A DNA stretch of 64,000 nucleotides from Paragonimus skrjabini miyazakii (Eukaryota; Platyhelminthes; Trematoda; Plagiorchiida; Troglotrematidae): contig JTDE01000895.1 of NCBI GenBank assembly GCA_014338405.1, positions 131,945 through 195,944 of the forward strand. Reading direction: 5' to 3'. Of this stretch, positions 38,200 to 49,220 are shown piece after piece; the stretch's first letter is position 1; every line of letters starts with the position of its first letter. The position numbers were made by a program, and so were the translations under genes. The notes beneath the pieces are model-generated. The model ran no database searches, had not been told where the DNA came from, and saw only the letters and a program-made list of their open reading frames with translations.

Positions 38200-38760
38200 C
38201 AAGGCTAAACGGAAGTAGTCCCTATAAAAAAGTTATTTTTTCAAAACCATGTTTGCGAGTAGAAGTCAACACGTTCAGCAAATTGTTTTTACTTAGCCAA
38301 ATACATGGCTGGTTGTCTTGGTAAAACCGCTTGTTATTCGGTATGAAAGGTACTGTGGTAGTTTCCTTTCGAAGCATGCATATGTTTCTATCTGATTTAG
38401 CCTGCGCACTGGCTTAATTAGATCACGGCAACACTGTTAGAACCAAGGTTGTAGATTATCAGTCACGATTTGTTTCGGTGTTTAAACGCATTGTTGAACA
38501 TGGTTTACATGTCGAGCCTGACAAATCTTTTTCTGCATAGATTCACTATTGACCAAGGGTACCGCCTGCCGGATCCAGAGAAGATAAAAGCCATCTTGGA
38601 AATACCCCTATCAAGAGATGAAACTCCTCTTCAGTCATTTCTTGGTCTGGTGAATTAACATGATAATTTTGTGCACAATATGCGGGATGTTCCTGCATTG
38701 TTGAAGCAAAATGTTTGTCGTACTCAAATTCGTTGAATTAACAGTAAGCACTGAAACAAT
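38200..38760 (+). pseudogene. gypsy 3 RT remnant with stop at the catalytic Tyr
   Basis: RVEVNTFSKLF, NRLLFGMK and ALA-stop-LDHG align with the LQVEV.E.SK, NRLPFGVK and AYLDD blocks of gypsy RT. The catalytic Tyr is TAA (38415-38417) and the second Asp is His (38424-38426). After VFKRIVEHGLHVEPDKSF the frame shifts and continues FTIDQGYRLPDPEKIKAI and LQSFLGLVN (38535-38658), the thumb/connection region. Two independent changes in the catalytic box make it dead. Confidence 0.85.
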
Positions 38761-39199
38761 TTGAGTACAACGTTAGCTTCGATACATCAGGAACAGAGAA
38801 TTGAGAGCTGTGGATTCAGTTAGTTTAGTTCAAAATATAAGCAATTTCATAGGTAGCAAGTAAGGCGATCGGTTATCAGAGGCGAAGCGTTGCCGCACCA
38901 ACGATATTGCCTTCCTCCGGTGCTTCAGTGCCCAAGGTCTCTCTTATTTGACAGATAGAGCCAACGGAATTACGATAAGCAGAACACTCAGGGTTGCTCG
39001 TAGTCGTGCCCAACTGATGGATGGGCCGAATACTACGGTGAGCTGTAATCTGTAAACATGTGTCCTGGACAGAATCCCACCGGGTTTCACTCGTAAGTAC
39101 CAATCAACGTTCGAGTTCCAGTGTATTAACTCACTAAAACCCAAAATCAGAAACCGTTCGTGAGAAAGATGCATCAAAGTACGGCACTGGAACGGTCAG

Positions 39200-39520
39200 C
39201 CAATGCAAATTTCTCGACGGTTCACTAAAATTAATCTCACATATTGTGTGCACACTCAGTTCGACCGAAAAGAATTATGGCTCAACAGAAAAGGAAGGTC
39301 TTAAAATTATGATTAAACTTAAACCACTCCATAAAACTTTGCAGGAACGGAAGCACATGAGCCTCCCGAATTTTTGGTGACAGAAAGTTACTCCTGTTCA
39401 CACAACCAAACGGTTACATCCACGGACTACGATTTCAGTGAGATGCTATTTTGAAATCTAGCTTACCAAACGATCAAGTTTTGAACATGCAGATGCATTA
39501 CCTTATTCCACAACACAGCA
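39200..39520 (+). pseudogene. gypsy 3 RNase H remnant
   Basis: STEKNYGSTEKEGLKIM (about 39260-39315) corresponds to the S.AEKNY.QIEKEALAI block, and EHADALPYS (about 39485-39510) to the .NADALSRL end of the region. Between them only scattered residues remain. Confidence 0.75.
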
Positions 39521-40179
39521 AACGGCCACAAAGCGTCATGAAAAACCAATCATTTTCTTGATATCAGTAGTGGCTAAGCAATAACATGATCACGAAACAC
39601 AAACACTTCGATCACTTCTTTGTGTAAAATGAGTAGGTGTCACCCGGTTGGATACCTTGTAGTTACTCAAGTCACCGGTTAGAAACACTATGTAAGGTGG
39701 TAACGTACTAAGCTCAGTGTCGTGCCTGAAATCACAGCATCCTCTGTCTAGTCTTGTTCCAAAACATTTCCATTATTTTTTAAAACTTTCTACTGGACTA
39801 TTCCCCATCACTGTTACAGTGAACAGTGGTCTGAATCACAATATCTTCTGGTTAGATTGACAACCATTACGAATAAATGAAGTTCAAGCTTAGTGCATAG
39901 CATACCAGTAGCTACCAAAACGGTAGTACCAGGAACGGAAAAAAGCATTTTGTTACAGCAAGTTATGAACTGCTTCCAAAAGGAGTGACCAGCTGCCTCA
40001 GCGAATGAACAGTTGAAACAATTTTTTGGTCGTAAGAGTTCACTCATCATGAGTAACGGATAGTGGATGCTGGCAGATAAAGTAGAGGTTCCGGTAGATC
40101 ACAGCAAAGCGTGATTAAGGTATTACACTTTGTCCATTTTGGTCATACTTGAATGAAACCCATGACTCATGGTTGAGTT

Positions 40180-40970
40180 TACTGAGCATAAATCGATAGT
40201 CACATCGAACACGGTTCAAACCTGAAGACCGTATGCAATGGCTGCAAAAATGCCTGTTAACTTGAAATCTTACTTATGACCTAAGGCTGACAACTCACGG
40301 TCCCTGGCTAAGCAAGATTTTACAGATCAATCAAACGAACTCTTGGTTTCCTCAGGCAAACAGCCAAACCGTCGACAATCTCTTAACTTTCGAAGATTGT
40401 TCTTTCAACTTGGCGTCTGGCAGCTCAGTGACCGACAATAAGCCATGGTTCAATTCATCAAAATTTCGAGAATTTTGTATTAGCGGGGCTATTCCTCACC
40501 TATTTATGCTCATTTATCACCCACACTCTGTCAAGTGTAGAGAACAGTAGACACATTTGAGGTCAATGTGGAAATTGGAGGCAAAAATGGAGAGCTAATG
40601 CGATAGTTAACGTTCTCTTGAGTACCCACTGTGTAGTATCTAATCCAATGACGCCGGAACAACACTCACCGACCACAGCATTTCGGGGATGACGATTAAG
40701 AGTCCTATTTGATGCAATGCCACTAGACTACTTAAACAATGCAAACTGAATCGACAGAATTGCAGTTTAACAGGCACTACAGTGCATGTCCAAAATACTT
40801 CCGACCAACAGATGCAGTGCGTGTACGGAGTACACGCGCCACACTGGAGGGGGCTGAACAACAGACAGCACCGTCGATCGCGACAGTAATGTCATCCATG
40901 GAGTTTGAGTTGGGAATTTCGCTTGGACACGTCATATCAATCAACTGAGGCCACGAGCTTATGATAGCAG
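40180..40970 (+). pseudogene. gypsy 3 integrase and C-terminal tether remnant
   Basis: CNGCKNAC near 40235-40260 is the CC half of the H2C2 finger. VTDNKPWFNSSKFREFC (about 40425-40480) is the block with the second catalytic Asp (usually SDNGTQF). IYHPHSVKC and later residues (about 40505-40590) match YHPQSNGQAERFVDTFKR, but the catalytic Glu is not certain. FDAMPLD, FNRHY...FRPTDAVRVR (about 40710-40830) and WTRHINQLRPRAYD (40924-40965) are the post-core region and tail. Confidence 0.8.
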
Positions 40971-41189
40971 GGCTAATAGTTGGCCAACAATCAACAAACT
41001 ATCGTCATATCATTTGATACATTCCCTTTAACGCTCTCACATCCAACAGCCACGGCACTTCAAACAGGTGTGATAAACTTTGCAGATCTCATCGTTTTAT
41101 TTACACAATCAGACGTTTAGGCGTCATCCTCGTAAAAAATTCCTATATTTGATTGAGTTGTTTTGGTTAAGGGCGATGTTATGGACGAG

Positions 41190-42400
41190 TTCCCACAGTT
41201 AAAGATGGTTGACTTTCCTTTACCTAGTGCTATTTTCAAACCTGTGGGCCCTACTGGGTGTTGACGATCCGATCACACTACATCAATAGGTTCTTCAAGT
41301 CTGATTGGCTAGTTGTCACAATGGTCATACCTGAGGTTGAGCTCATATTCACTTTGGTTCCGAACTGATTGGCATAAATTAGTGCACGGTCCCACAACTC
41401 ATGGTCTGAGCCCGCGTGTTTGGTCAGGTTATAACAGTATGAAGTACGTGACTTTCAACTCACCCTCCCATTTCAATGAAGAATGCTTTTAGTTCGGTCA
41501 TGAGTATTAATGGTCAGTAGGTCCTCGCTGAGGTTTTCTCTTCCAAAATCAAAGTCGGATAAAGTACTAAATCACCCTCAACTCAATAAATCCATCATAG
41601 TCACTACTCTCCTGAAGTAGTGGGAAGCAACATGATCATGAGTTCATAATGCCAAAAAGAAATGTGGAACCCCTTGAAAGCGATAGAATGGATCACAGTC
41701 TGTTACGGATATGAACCACTTGGTTGACATTAACTCATTTCATTTGTGCTAACTCGAAATTTAGGTTGCGTTCACTACAAATTTGTACACTCGTATTCCA
41801 GAAGCTATGCTCTAATAAACGCACCAATAGGTCTGAAAAATACAGCGCAAATTAACCAGTTGATTAGTCCCGCAGAAACTAACAATACAAACAGCCGCTT
41901 TTCGTCATCTTTGTTAGCTCCGTTGACGTTTTTTCAAGTTACGCTTTAAAAGATCACCGTCAGTAGGGTAGACTGTTCCAGTCTCGGTCATCTCACACAC
42001 TTGAACAGTCTAGGTAGCTCAGGTCACCCGGAGCTTCGCACGATAGCAAATCGCTTTTCATAACACAAGGGTTATAGCTTTTCTTCTCAAGTTAAGCGGT
42101 AGGTAGATATCTGGAATTCACTCAATGTCTTCAGCAAGAAACAGCAACCAGGAGTATTGAACAACATCAGAAATGTTCTTAACGGTTAACGATAATAGGT
42201 TTTACATATTGCAAATAGTGGAGTTCTCCAGATATTTCAAGAAAAACATCAGATAGGTTCATAGATTTTTATACGAGGAGCAAAGTTATTTAGTTGTATA
42301 CTTCTATTTTTGTGTTAGTTGTGAAATTAGTCGTTAACAAAAAGAAGTATAATCACAATTGCTAACACGCATACGTCAGCACAGAGGCAAATTAGGGCAG
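41190..42400. other. No gene seen
   Basis: Probably starts with the LTR of gypsy 3; its end cannot be placed. Nothing else recognised. Confidence 0.4.
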
Positions 42401-42419
42401 CATTCTGACAGTGACGTAC

Positions 42420-42544
42420 ATGTGGTGATCCGTGAGTGTAGGTTAAAAGGATAGTCGAATACTGGATCGTCCCTCCTACTGTTACGTGCTGAATCGTAAA
42501 GTTTGAGTCCCAATCCGAAAAGAAGACAAGAGCATCAACGTTTA
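42420..42544 (-). CDS. Candidate LDL-receptor class B (YWTD-like) exon
   Basis: 125 nt between a good acceptor (TTTTTAACTCGTTTCCAG) and donor CACAT|GTACGT, phases 1 and 0. It reads NVDALVFFSDWDSNFTIQHV then a G and ILL, resembling the LDL-receptor/LRP beta-propeller unit (..YWTDW....I.R...DG....), where FFSDW is a known variant of YWTDW. Such domains lie outside the cell in endocytic and Wnt co-receptors. Only one repeat is seen, no EGF module nearby, and the exon stands between LINE fragments, so it could be a chance match or a pseudo-exon. The frame also runs past the donor into a hydrophobic tail ending at 42327. Confidence 0.4.
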
Positions 42545-42712
42545 CTGGAAACGAGTTAAAAACTGGACCACAGAGACTGTATATATATGGTAAGTAATGC
42601 AAGGCAATCAGGACAGAATGAATCAAACATGACTACCATATGATATTCGTGGCGTTAAAACGAATCAGGCTGTGTGGGCGTCAACATACAAACAAAAACA
42701 AAAAAATAGGGT

Positions 42713-42970
42713 TCAGATGGCATTGAAACCTACAGGTGTCTGATCACACAGCTGAAATCTGACTGAAATAATACAGAACCATTCACTCGACACTGAATCT
42801 GCCTCAGGCGAATATGAACCTAAATATCCCAGCCCCTCTACATTCGATTGACTTTCGATTCCATCTGTAGACCTGCACAATCTCGAAATTGATACTTTCG
42901 ACCATCGATCGCACAGGAATGCGTGAGTCGCCTTGCCTACTTCGATAGGAGGTGTGTTTCCTAACGTCAA
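42713..42970 (-). mobile_element. LINE family A RT fragment
   Basis: A short minus-strand frame containing GLGYLGSYSPEADSVSSE, equivalent to the F.YLGS.ISP.G.V.DE block just after the RT catalytic domain in the LINE at 56.4-60.75 kb. Flanking residues match weakly. Confidence 0.5.
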
Positions 42971-43189
42971 GAAACTTCTGACGGGATCTGTCCGCTAAAA
43001 GTGAACCAGTCGAGTAAGATTCTAGACCTCTCAAGCAATTCGGCCATAACTCTAAATGTCAGCAACGCACTCCACTAATAAGTAGATAACTAAAAAAATT
43101 CTACTTATGTACTACTCGTTCATTTGATACTCCAGTTTCAGTGACTGACCAGATTTCGTTACCGCCTAGTGAAGGGCGGTTCATTGTTG

Positions 43190-43400
43190 GATGACCCGGT
43201 GATGGTCATCATCATCATAGACAGCAATACATCAGTGATTAACACTGATGCTTAACTGCCACACAACCACGAAGAAAAAGAAACAAGCCCTGTTTAGGAA
43301 AAGAGAAGAAAAAAAAGGGAAAGGGGACCTAATCACTAAAAAATAGCTACGTCTATATTCAAACATACAACATCAAAGCGTCTACACCAAGGTCTTCTCA
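43190..43400 (-). mobile_element. LINE family A 3' end (3' UTR and tail)
   Basis: Homologous to the region after the ORF of the LINE copy at 56.4 kb. Shared: a TTCTTCGTGGTTG block (plus-strand CAACCACGAAGAAAAA at 43265-43280 and 56497-56512), GTAGACGT/ATAGACGTA, and a terminal TGATGATGATGACC-like tail (43222-43200). This defines the family's 3' terminus near 43190. Confidence 0.75.
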
Positions 43401-43619
43401 CAGGTGTTTGCAATACAATAATAGGTGCCCTGATGTCACCAGACCTTCTGGATAGCATTTGTATGAATCGTATGGCTTTCCCGATAAGCGCATTTGAACG
43501 CTTTCAGAGGGTAGCATGTGAGCACGCAGATTACGTCTACCGCTGTAATGTCTGATTAGGATGCTGAACACTACAGATAAGTTTTGAAGTGGTGTATCCA
43601 CCAGTTTTTTGTGACAGAC

Positions 43620-45630
43620 TTAATAACGTTGTTTTTTCAACCACTGTTTTGCAATTTGCGGACTGAATCCAGATGCCTGTCAACAGAATGGTTAAACCTC
43701 AGTCACATACAGACATGGGTAAGTTAACATCGCCACGATAATAAAATGCACAAGTTTGATGACAAATGTACACGACTCTCGGGTTCTTCACGTTGGACGG
43801 TAAGCGAGTAAGACAATGGAAATCTTCTGACAAAGTCTACACGCTGTCCAGACTCTACAATTTACTGTGCAGCAGTATAACTGATCAGACGATGTTACAT
43901 GGATGAAAAACATGGCGAACATGTGATATAATCGTCAGATTGAACTCGGCTATCAAACATTCACCCTTATCTGCTAAAGTGCATAAATCGGTTGGTGAGT
44001 CAATAAGCTATACATCTATGTGCTGTTAACTTTATGAGTAAAAATATAGTCCAGTTGATAATATTTCGATGGTGCTGTGTGGTTATGTACCGTTTGTCTG
44101 CTAAATGAGTAGACAAGCAAACAAACAAGCAGAACTCTGTGAGGTTACAGCTGACTGGAACTAGAACTGTTGTTCGTTTGCTTTCAGCCAGAACCGGAAA
44201 TGTCATGAATAAGCATTTCACTTCAAGTTGACCACCTTGAACTGTATTCAATTCCGGTCACAGAATTTTTTTTCTCATACAAGGCATACAAGTTGGTACG
44301 TGACGGTTTCTATTGTCTTGGTGACCGTATGTCAATAGCTCTGCCTGGTTGCTTGTTAAGACACGAGAATGACAGAGAACAACAGTTCTCATTGATGTTT
44401 TGTTAGATGAAAATAATGTACATCTCAACGTTTCAATTAAAATTTTTACCTAAAGGAAACAAGACCCCGTCTGAACACTACTTTGGTTTAAACAGGTGTT
44501 CCTATTGATTCTCGGGGCCATATCGATGAACCATGTAACTAAAATCTACGCACGTTAACAGAGCCCAACAAAGGTTGTAGACCAAGATAAACAAATTGAG
44601 CAGGACGACAGACAATACGGTCGATCGATTGAATTCAAGCATTATCAACATTCCCAATGTATAGAAGACCAGTAACTACCCCGATATGTTATCCACTAAC
44701 CACATGACGTCTGTCAGCTTCCGTGACCATTGTTTAATCTAATGACTTCCAGGAAAGTCTGTTTCGATCGACTTACCAAAGCAATTTCAGCCATTGTTGT
44801 GAGACCTCCACTTTCCTGTTAGCGATGGATGTTCACCATAAGATCATTGCCTTCGTCTAACCTTGGTTTCAACTCGCTTAAGCAAATGGATTGGTTTAAT
44901 CGATGGATTTAAGAATAGTGAAACAAAATCTACCATCTTATGAATATTAAGATACTTTCCAACACAACCCGATGACTGAAAGTTGCACGTAACTTCCAAT
45001 TGGTCACGATATCGCATTTACACACAAACTACGGCAGTCTGAAAGTGAAAAGAGACACCTGATATTAGTTCCGTATCTGTTAGGGTAAAACCGTATTACA
45101 TATTCTCTTTTTGCTTTTGTGTTTGTTAAATGAGGGTGGCAGCCGCGTTTTTTCATCAATCTAATTAAAAACATAGCAGAATTGCCAGATTCAATCATTC
45201 CGCTTTGGTTGAGTTATTTTGTTATCCGAAACTGCGAAGCATAGCACGAAGCTAGTTACGACGGGTTCTGTGACATTCAATGTCTAGAGAGAACACTGAC
45301 CCAGAAGAGTTGAAATAAAACTAGACTTATTCGTACCAGAAAAGTTGCTTACCTGATATCTGTGTTTATCACAATTGCATGAATAAACAGCAAGAAAAAA
45401 ATTGTAGTTATAAATAAACACACAAATCAGACTGATTTAGATGGGGAACAAAATCTTTTCAATGTAAGAAGATAAGTGTGGACATCAGATAACTGCGTTT
45501 CTTTCGATAATTCACAAACACTGAGATCGGAAGTTAATATACGTTACGGATTATTCTGAGAAACCGTGGACAATGCTAAGTTGGATAATGGAGATCATCT
45601 TTTGATTTAAGTTATATATAACTAGGCCTC
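43620..45630. other. No gene seen
   Basis: ORFs of 60-85 codons only, no supported exon. Confidence 0.45.
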
Positions 45631-45639
45631 CTCCCTTTC

Positions 45640-45895
45640 AAAGTCAGCAGTGCGAAAGCTTGATTGTATGTGGGCCGAGGAGTTGATAGAACGTCCGGAC
45701 AAGGTGAAATGTGCGTTCTCAACCGAGGAATTTAGCTCAAAATCCTGAGGAAAGCACCGGTTGGGTGGCAATGGATTAGCACCAGAACCTTTCATCCCGA
45801 ATAAAAGGATGGTCTTATAGCATATCAAAACACAGAGGTCCAAGAGGCTGGAGTTCAGCAAACACCTACTGGCCTGTTCGACACGACTCAATTAC
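45640..45895 (-). mobile_element. LINE family A 5' UTR fragment
   Basis: Minus strand. A G+C-richer segment with AGGATTTTGAGCTAA and GAGAAC blocks aligns with the part of the LINE's 5' region around 59810-59960 (AAGGATTTTGAGCTAAGGG...GAGAAC). The 89-codon ORF here (45622-45891) is therefore not a gene. No endonuclease follows it. Confidence 0.6.
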
Positions 45896-45899
45896 CATA

Positions 45900-47400
45900 T
45901 CATCGTGTTTGGCCTCAAAGATAACAGTTACATCAGCCAACAGCACCAAAATAACCTCAACTTACAGAACTTCAACTAAAAAGCTAAGACCGAGCTTCTG
46001 CAGTGATGTACTGCTGAGGGTGCGCACTTACCTGGTTATGAACCTTTCAACTAGGCAGTGGTGTTAGGTTCCGTGGGGGGAGATTTGGCACCAACACTGC
46101 CGTCAGATCTCCATCTCACTTAAAACAAAATGAACGTTCCCGGACGAAGCTGAATGAAAGCCCATGGTTTCCGTTCTTGTCAAAACTAAGCAGATGAGTA
46201 TGATTAGGTTTTATCATGGAAGGCCCCACACAATAACATTACTACATGACAAACTTTACCATTCAAATAACAGATCCGAGATACAAGTACCAACGATCAG
46301 CCGACGGTGATAAACGCGATTATGGTAGCGATAGTAGTTCATTGGGTGCACAACGACTATTGTCTACAATCTTTATATTAGACACTAACAAACCATAAGT
46401 GCAACTTTAGCCAATGAAGAAGACATGAATAATAGAATTCCTGACAAATACTGATTGTCCTTTCTATCATCTGCAAGGTTCTTCACAGTTTTGGGCATAT
46501 ACTGGTGGATGTCAGTATTGCATTTCGGCTTATCATAAGAGTCCATACCCAATTGAAGACAAATTTCGACAATAAAAATAAAACCGAAGTGTTTAACCAT
46601 GAATATTCCTCAAAAATACTTTCTTGAACCATATTTCGATTTCCAATCTCTTACTGCATATGCTAAATTGTCATGGTGTGTCAAAAAGCGTTCAGCTTCA
46701 TGGAATGCATTAGGGATGCAAGACAACACTTATACAAGTGTTTTCTGGAGATTGTAAATTGTCTACGCGGTCAGGTCGTGGCCGTTTGTTTCACATGAGA
46801 TCACAATAGTTGTCCGGTTCATCAGCAATAGCAATCATTGCTGTCAGTTAGCAAGGGAAATGTCACCAGATGAACTAGAGTAAAATCCGACTTTACGACA
46901 ACAGTTTCTAATCGCTTGCAAGCATCGGCGTCCAACCTCTGTGACCGATGACTGCGGTTCAACGTTGCTGGCGTTCGCTATCGGATAATGAGTGTGTGTG
47001 CGGTCCGCTGCCCCTCCCAACAAACAGTATGGGTAAAATCACATACGAGAAACAAACGTCGATCGACTCTATATGCTACACTCCATGATGATGCAAGCAA
47101 GTTCAACTGCAGTTACTAGAAAAATCGATGTAGAGTGGCCACATTTGCAGAATAGCGTCTACACGAAGCGGCGTTCACTCGCATAGTAAAAAACCGGCCG
47201 GATCTGCTTTGCAACGTGTTGGCCAAGTTAAGTGAAGATCACGCAACCAGTATCCACACTTACACGTAAGGTGACTAACGGAAAATTTCACCCAAGTATA
47301 GTAGGCAAGATTGAATGGATCCGTGCTCAAGCAACAACAGTTTCCCTCAGCGCAATGCTCATCTCAACAAATTATTTCGAGAGTACTTTTGAACACGGAA
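45900..47400. other. No firm gene
   Basis: G+C-richer to about 46130 (perhaps more of the LINE 5' region), then A+T-rich. A 71-codon minus ORF at 46385-46600 has a hydrophobic end but no convincing splice sites. Confidence 0.4.
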
Positions 47401-47423
47401 AGTAACTCAACGCTGTATTTTAG

Positions 47424-47544
47424 GATTTTACAAATGTTCACGTACACTATAATTGTCATCTCCGCCATAGGGTTGGTTGACGGTACAAACCACATAGCCT
47501 GCGCAATTTTCATTATGATGAAAGTGAAGAGCACACACGACCTT
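47424..47544 (+). CDS. Candidate exon with membrane segment, unidentified
   Basis: 121 nt between CGCTGTATTTTAG and GACCTT|GTGAGT, phases 2 and 0. Encodes a hydrophobic segment (TYTIIVISAIGLV) and a second moderately hydrophobic one (IACAIFIMM) followed by basic residues, compatible with membrane helices. It lies downstream of ALG14 on the opposite strand. An open frame on the minus strand covers the same bases; I prefer plus because both splice signals fit. Confidence 0.35.
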
Positions 47545-48951
47545 GTGAGTCCACGGACCGATTCACCAGTCGACCGACACGCCGTCTGTGTGAATCGACA
47601 CCCGCGTTCACTCTGCCAGGACAAAAAAAAGAAACGGGCTCACCCACCCTGACCGATTTTATTCTCCTGCGAATTCGACTGGTCAGAAAGAATGAGGGAG
47701 GTTTATGGGAAAAACAATTAAACCGGGTTTTACCTCGTTTCTCACAGTTATCAGTTCTATCACAGCAATTTAGGAGCAGGCAATCGCCGGAATTTTATGA
47801 CAGATCACCATCACTGCTATCTAACTTCCCGCGTTCTCATCAAGAATGTGGTCACATCGTGAGAATTAATTCGACAGATGGAACGGAATAGTCCCAAATG
47901 ACCGTAAGGGCTAACACACGGTATTTTTTAGCTGTTTGTTTGCTAACAGTGAAATAGTTCAGGAGATTTTGATGTAAACAAAATACAAGGAAGTTTCCAA
48001 TATTTCCTGATACTTGCTTTTTTGGTCATATTAAAGGTTAATCGCAGTTTTATGATCAAAACTCACCAAAAGCACACCAACGGTTGCTACCACTCCAAAA
48101 AAAAGTGAGTATCCAGTGAACCTCTACTACATTCTACGGCATGGACGACAGATGAAGTTAATAACCCGAATGGTAATCACAAAACCAATCGTATGCTTCC
48201 GGTGGACTTTGCTCAGTAAACACACTATTTGTGCTACCTTACTGTGTAAGGTATCTACAATGATCTGCGGGATCCAATGAAGCTTAAATAAACAGCAAAA
48301 ATAAATCGCAAACGGGATGGTAATGTCACAGTTCGTCGTACCTTCAAGTCCGCTTGGACTGGCCGCTTATTTTGTTGAATTCAAATACCGAGAATTTCGG
48401 GTTATTGCCCGTGGTAACAATACGGCACGGTTTTACATATTTCGAAGTCATCTCCGTTTATCAGACAGATAGGCAGAACATCAATGCAAAACCGCAAGGA
48501 ATTCAGTTAGCATCTACCGAACAGATATCCGAATGAAAGCAATCCGACAATGCACTACAACGTCACCTGTTAAGTAGCGGGTTGCTCACTTTGGTTCGAC
48601 TCAAGTGGACCAATTGATTCAATCGCAAACATCTATCCATCAACACATTATCATTGTCGGTAACCAAACAGACAGAATCAACAATCGAACCTGGCTATTT
48701 GTAAAGTAACAATTTGAGCACAACCTTCCACAGAGACGTTTCATAATGCATTAGCTAAGTTTAGTCAATTTATGACAGATACGCCTGATATCAACTGAGG
48801 GGAATGAGATACGATAAAAAAAAACAGAATACAACAGGTTGCGACCGATGGGTTAAAGGACAGTAGTAGGGCAAAAAGATAACGTTGTACAACAGAACTC
48901 CGCCGAAACTAAAGCAGAATAAATCCCACGCATCACTTCGGAAATAATGAA

Positions 48952-48957
48952 TTTATT
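48952..48957 (-). terminator. Probable ALG14 polyadenylation signal AATAAA
   Basis: AATAAA on the minus strand, 89 nt beyond the ALG14 stop codon. Position and sequence fit a poly(A) signal; no cleavage site can be seen from sequence alone. Confidence 0.55.
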
Positions 48958-49046
48958 CTTGACAGAAAAGTAGAAAACAACTGATATCGGGTTAGTGTAC
49001 AAACAATAAAGTGGGAGTGTTGTAAGAAAAATAAACGAAAGCGTTA

Positions 49047-49220
49047 TTAGGATAAAAGACCCAAATATTTCGACCTTGGATAAAGCTCTTGAAGCTCTGG
49101 CCATTGTACGATAACGTCTGTGAACCTGGTATAGTAGAGCAGTCTTCCAGACACAGACAGCGTTTTCGTTCGGCAAATACTTTCCACATACACAATAACT
49201 AACGGTCGCCAGAAGAGAAC
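49047..49220 (-). CDS. ALG14: ALG14 exon 5: YVESICR block, C-terminus and stop
   Basis: 174 nt, 57 codons plus TAA at 49049-49047. Acceptor CTCTTTCTAG. Reads IVYVESICR, TLSVSGRLLYY, then DVIVQWPEL and a short Tyr/Pro-rich end, as in other ALG14 proteins. Longer ATG-initiated frames cover the same DNA in the other two frames of this strand (to 49281); they are shadows, since only this frame gives the family sequence. Confidence 0.95.
   Translation of the reverse strand, partial: VLFWRPLVIVYVESICRTKTLSVSGRLLYYTRFTDVIVQWPELQELYPRSKYLGLLS

Larger units (their letters stand above)
37242..41180 (+). mobile_element. Ty3/gypsy retrotransposon 3 (different family), extremely decayed
   Basis: Ordered remnants on the plus strand: possible gag (37242-37424, uncertain), RT (about 37880-38760), RNase H (about 39200-39520), integrase with H2C2 finger (about 40180-40600) and tether (about 40690-40970). 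The order and spacing are those of a full gypsy pol, and short matches to each domain survive between many stops and frameshifts. A foreign-looking segment (about 38860-39180) interrupts RT from RNase H. After the tether, AAGGGCGA followed by TGTTATGG at 41177 resembles a polypurine tract plus LTR start; the matching 5' LTR was not found. The set of motifs (SNGQAERF-type integrase, RH-NQLRPR tail) suggests the Mag-like branch, by memory of the family. Confidence 0.75.

Noticed and set aside
43398..43601. 67-codon minus ORF as a LINE C-terminus
   Set aside because: It lies where the ORF end of the LINE A copy at 43.2 kb should be, but I could not align it to the C-terminal domain.
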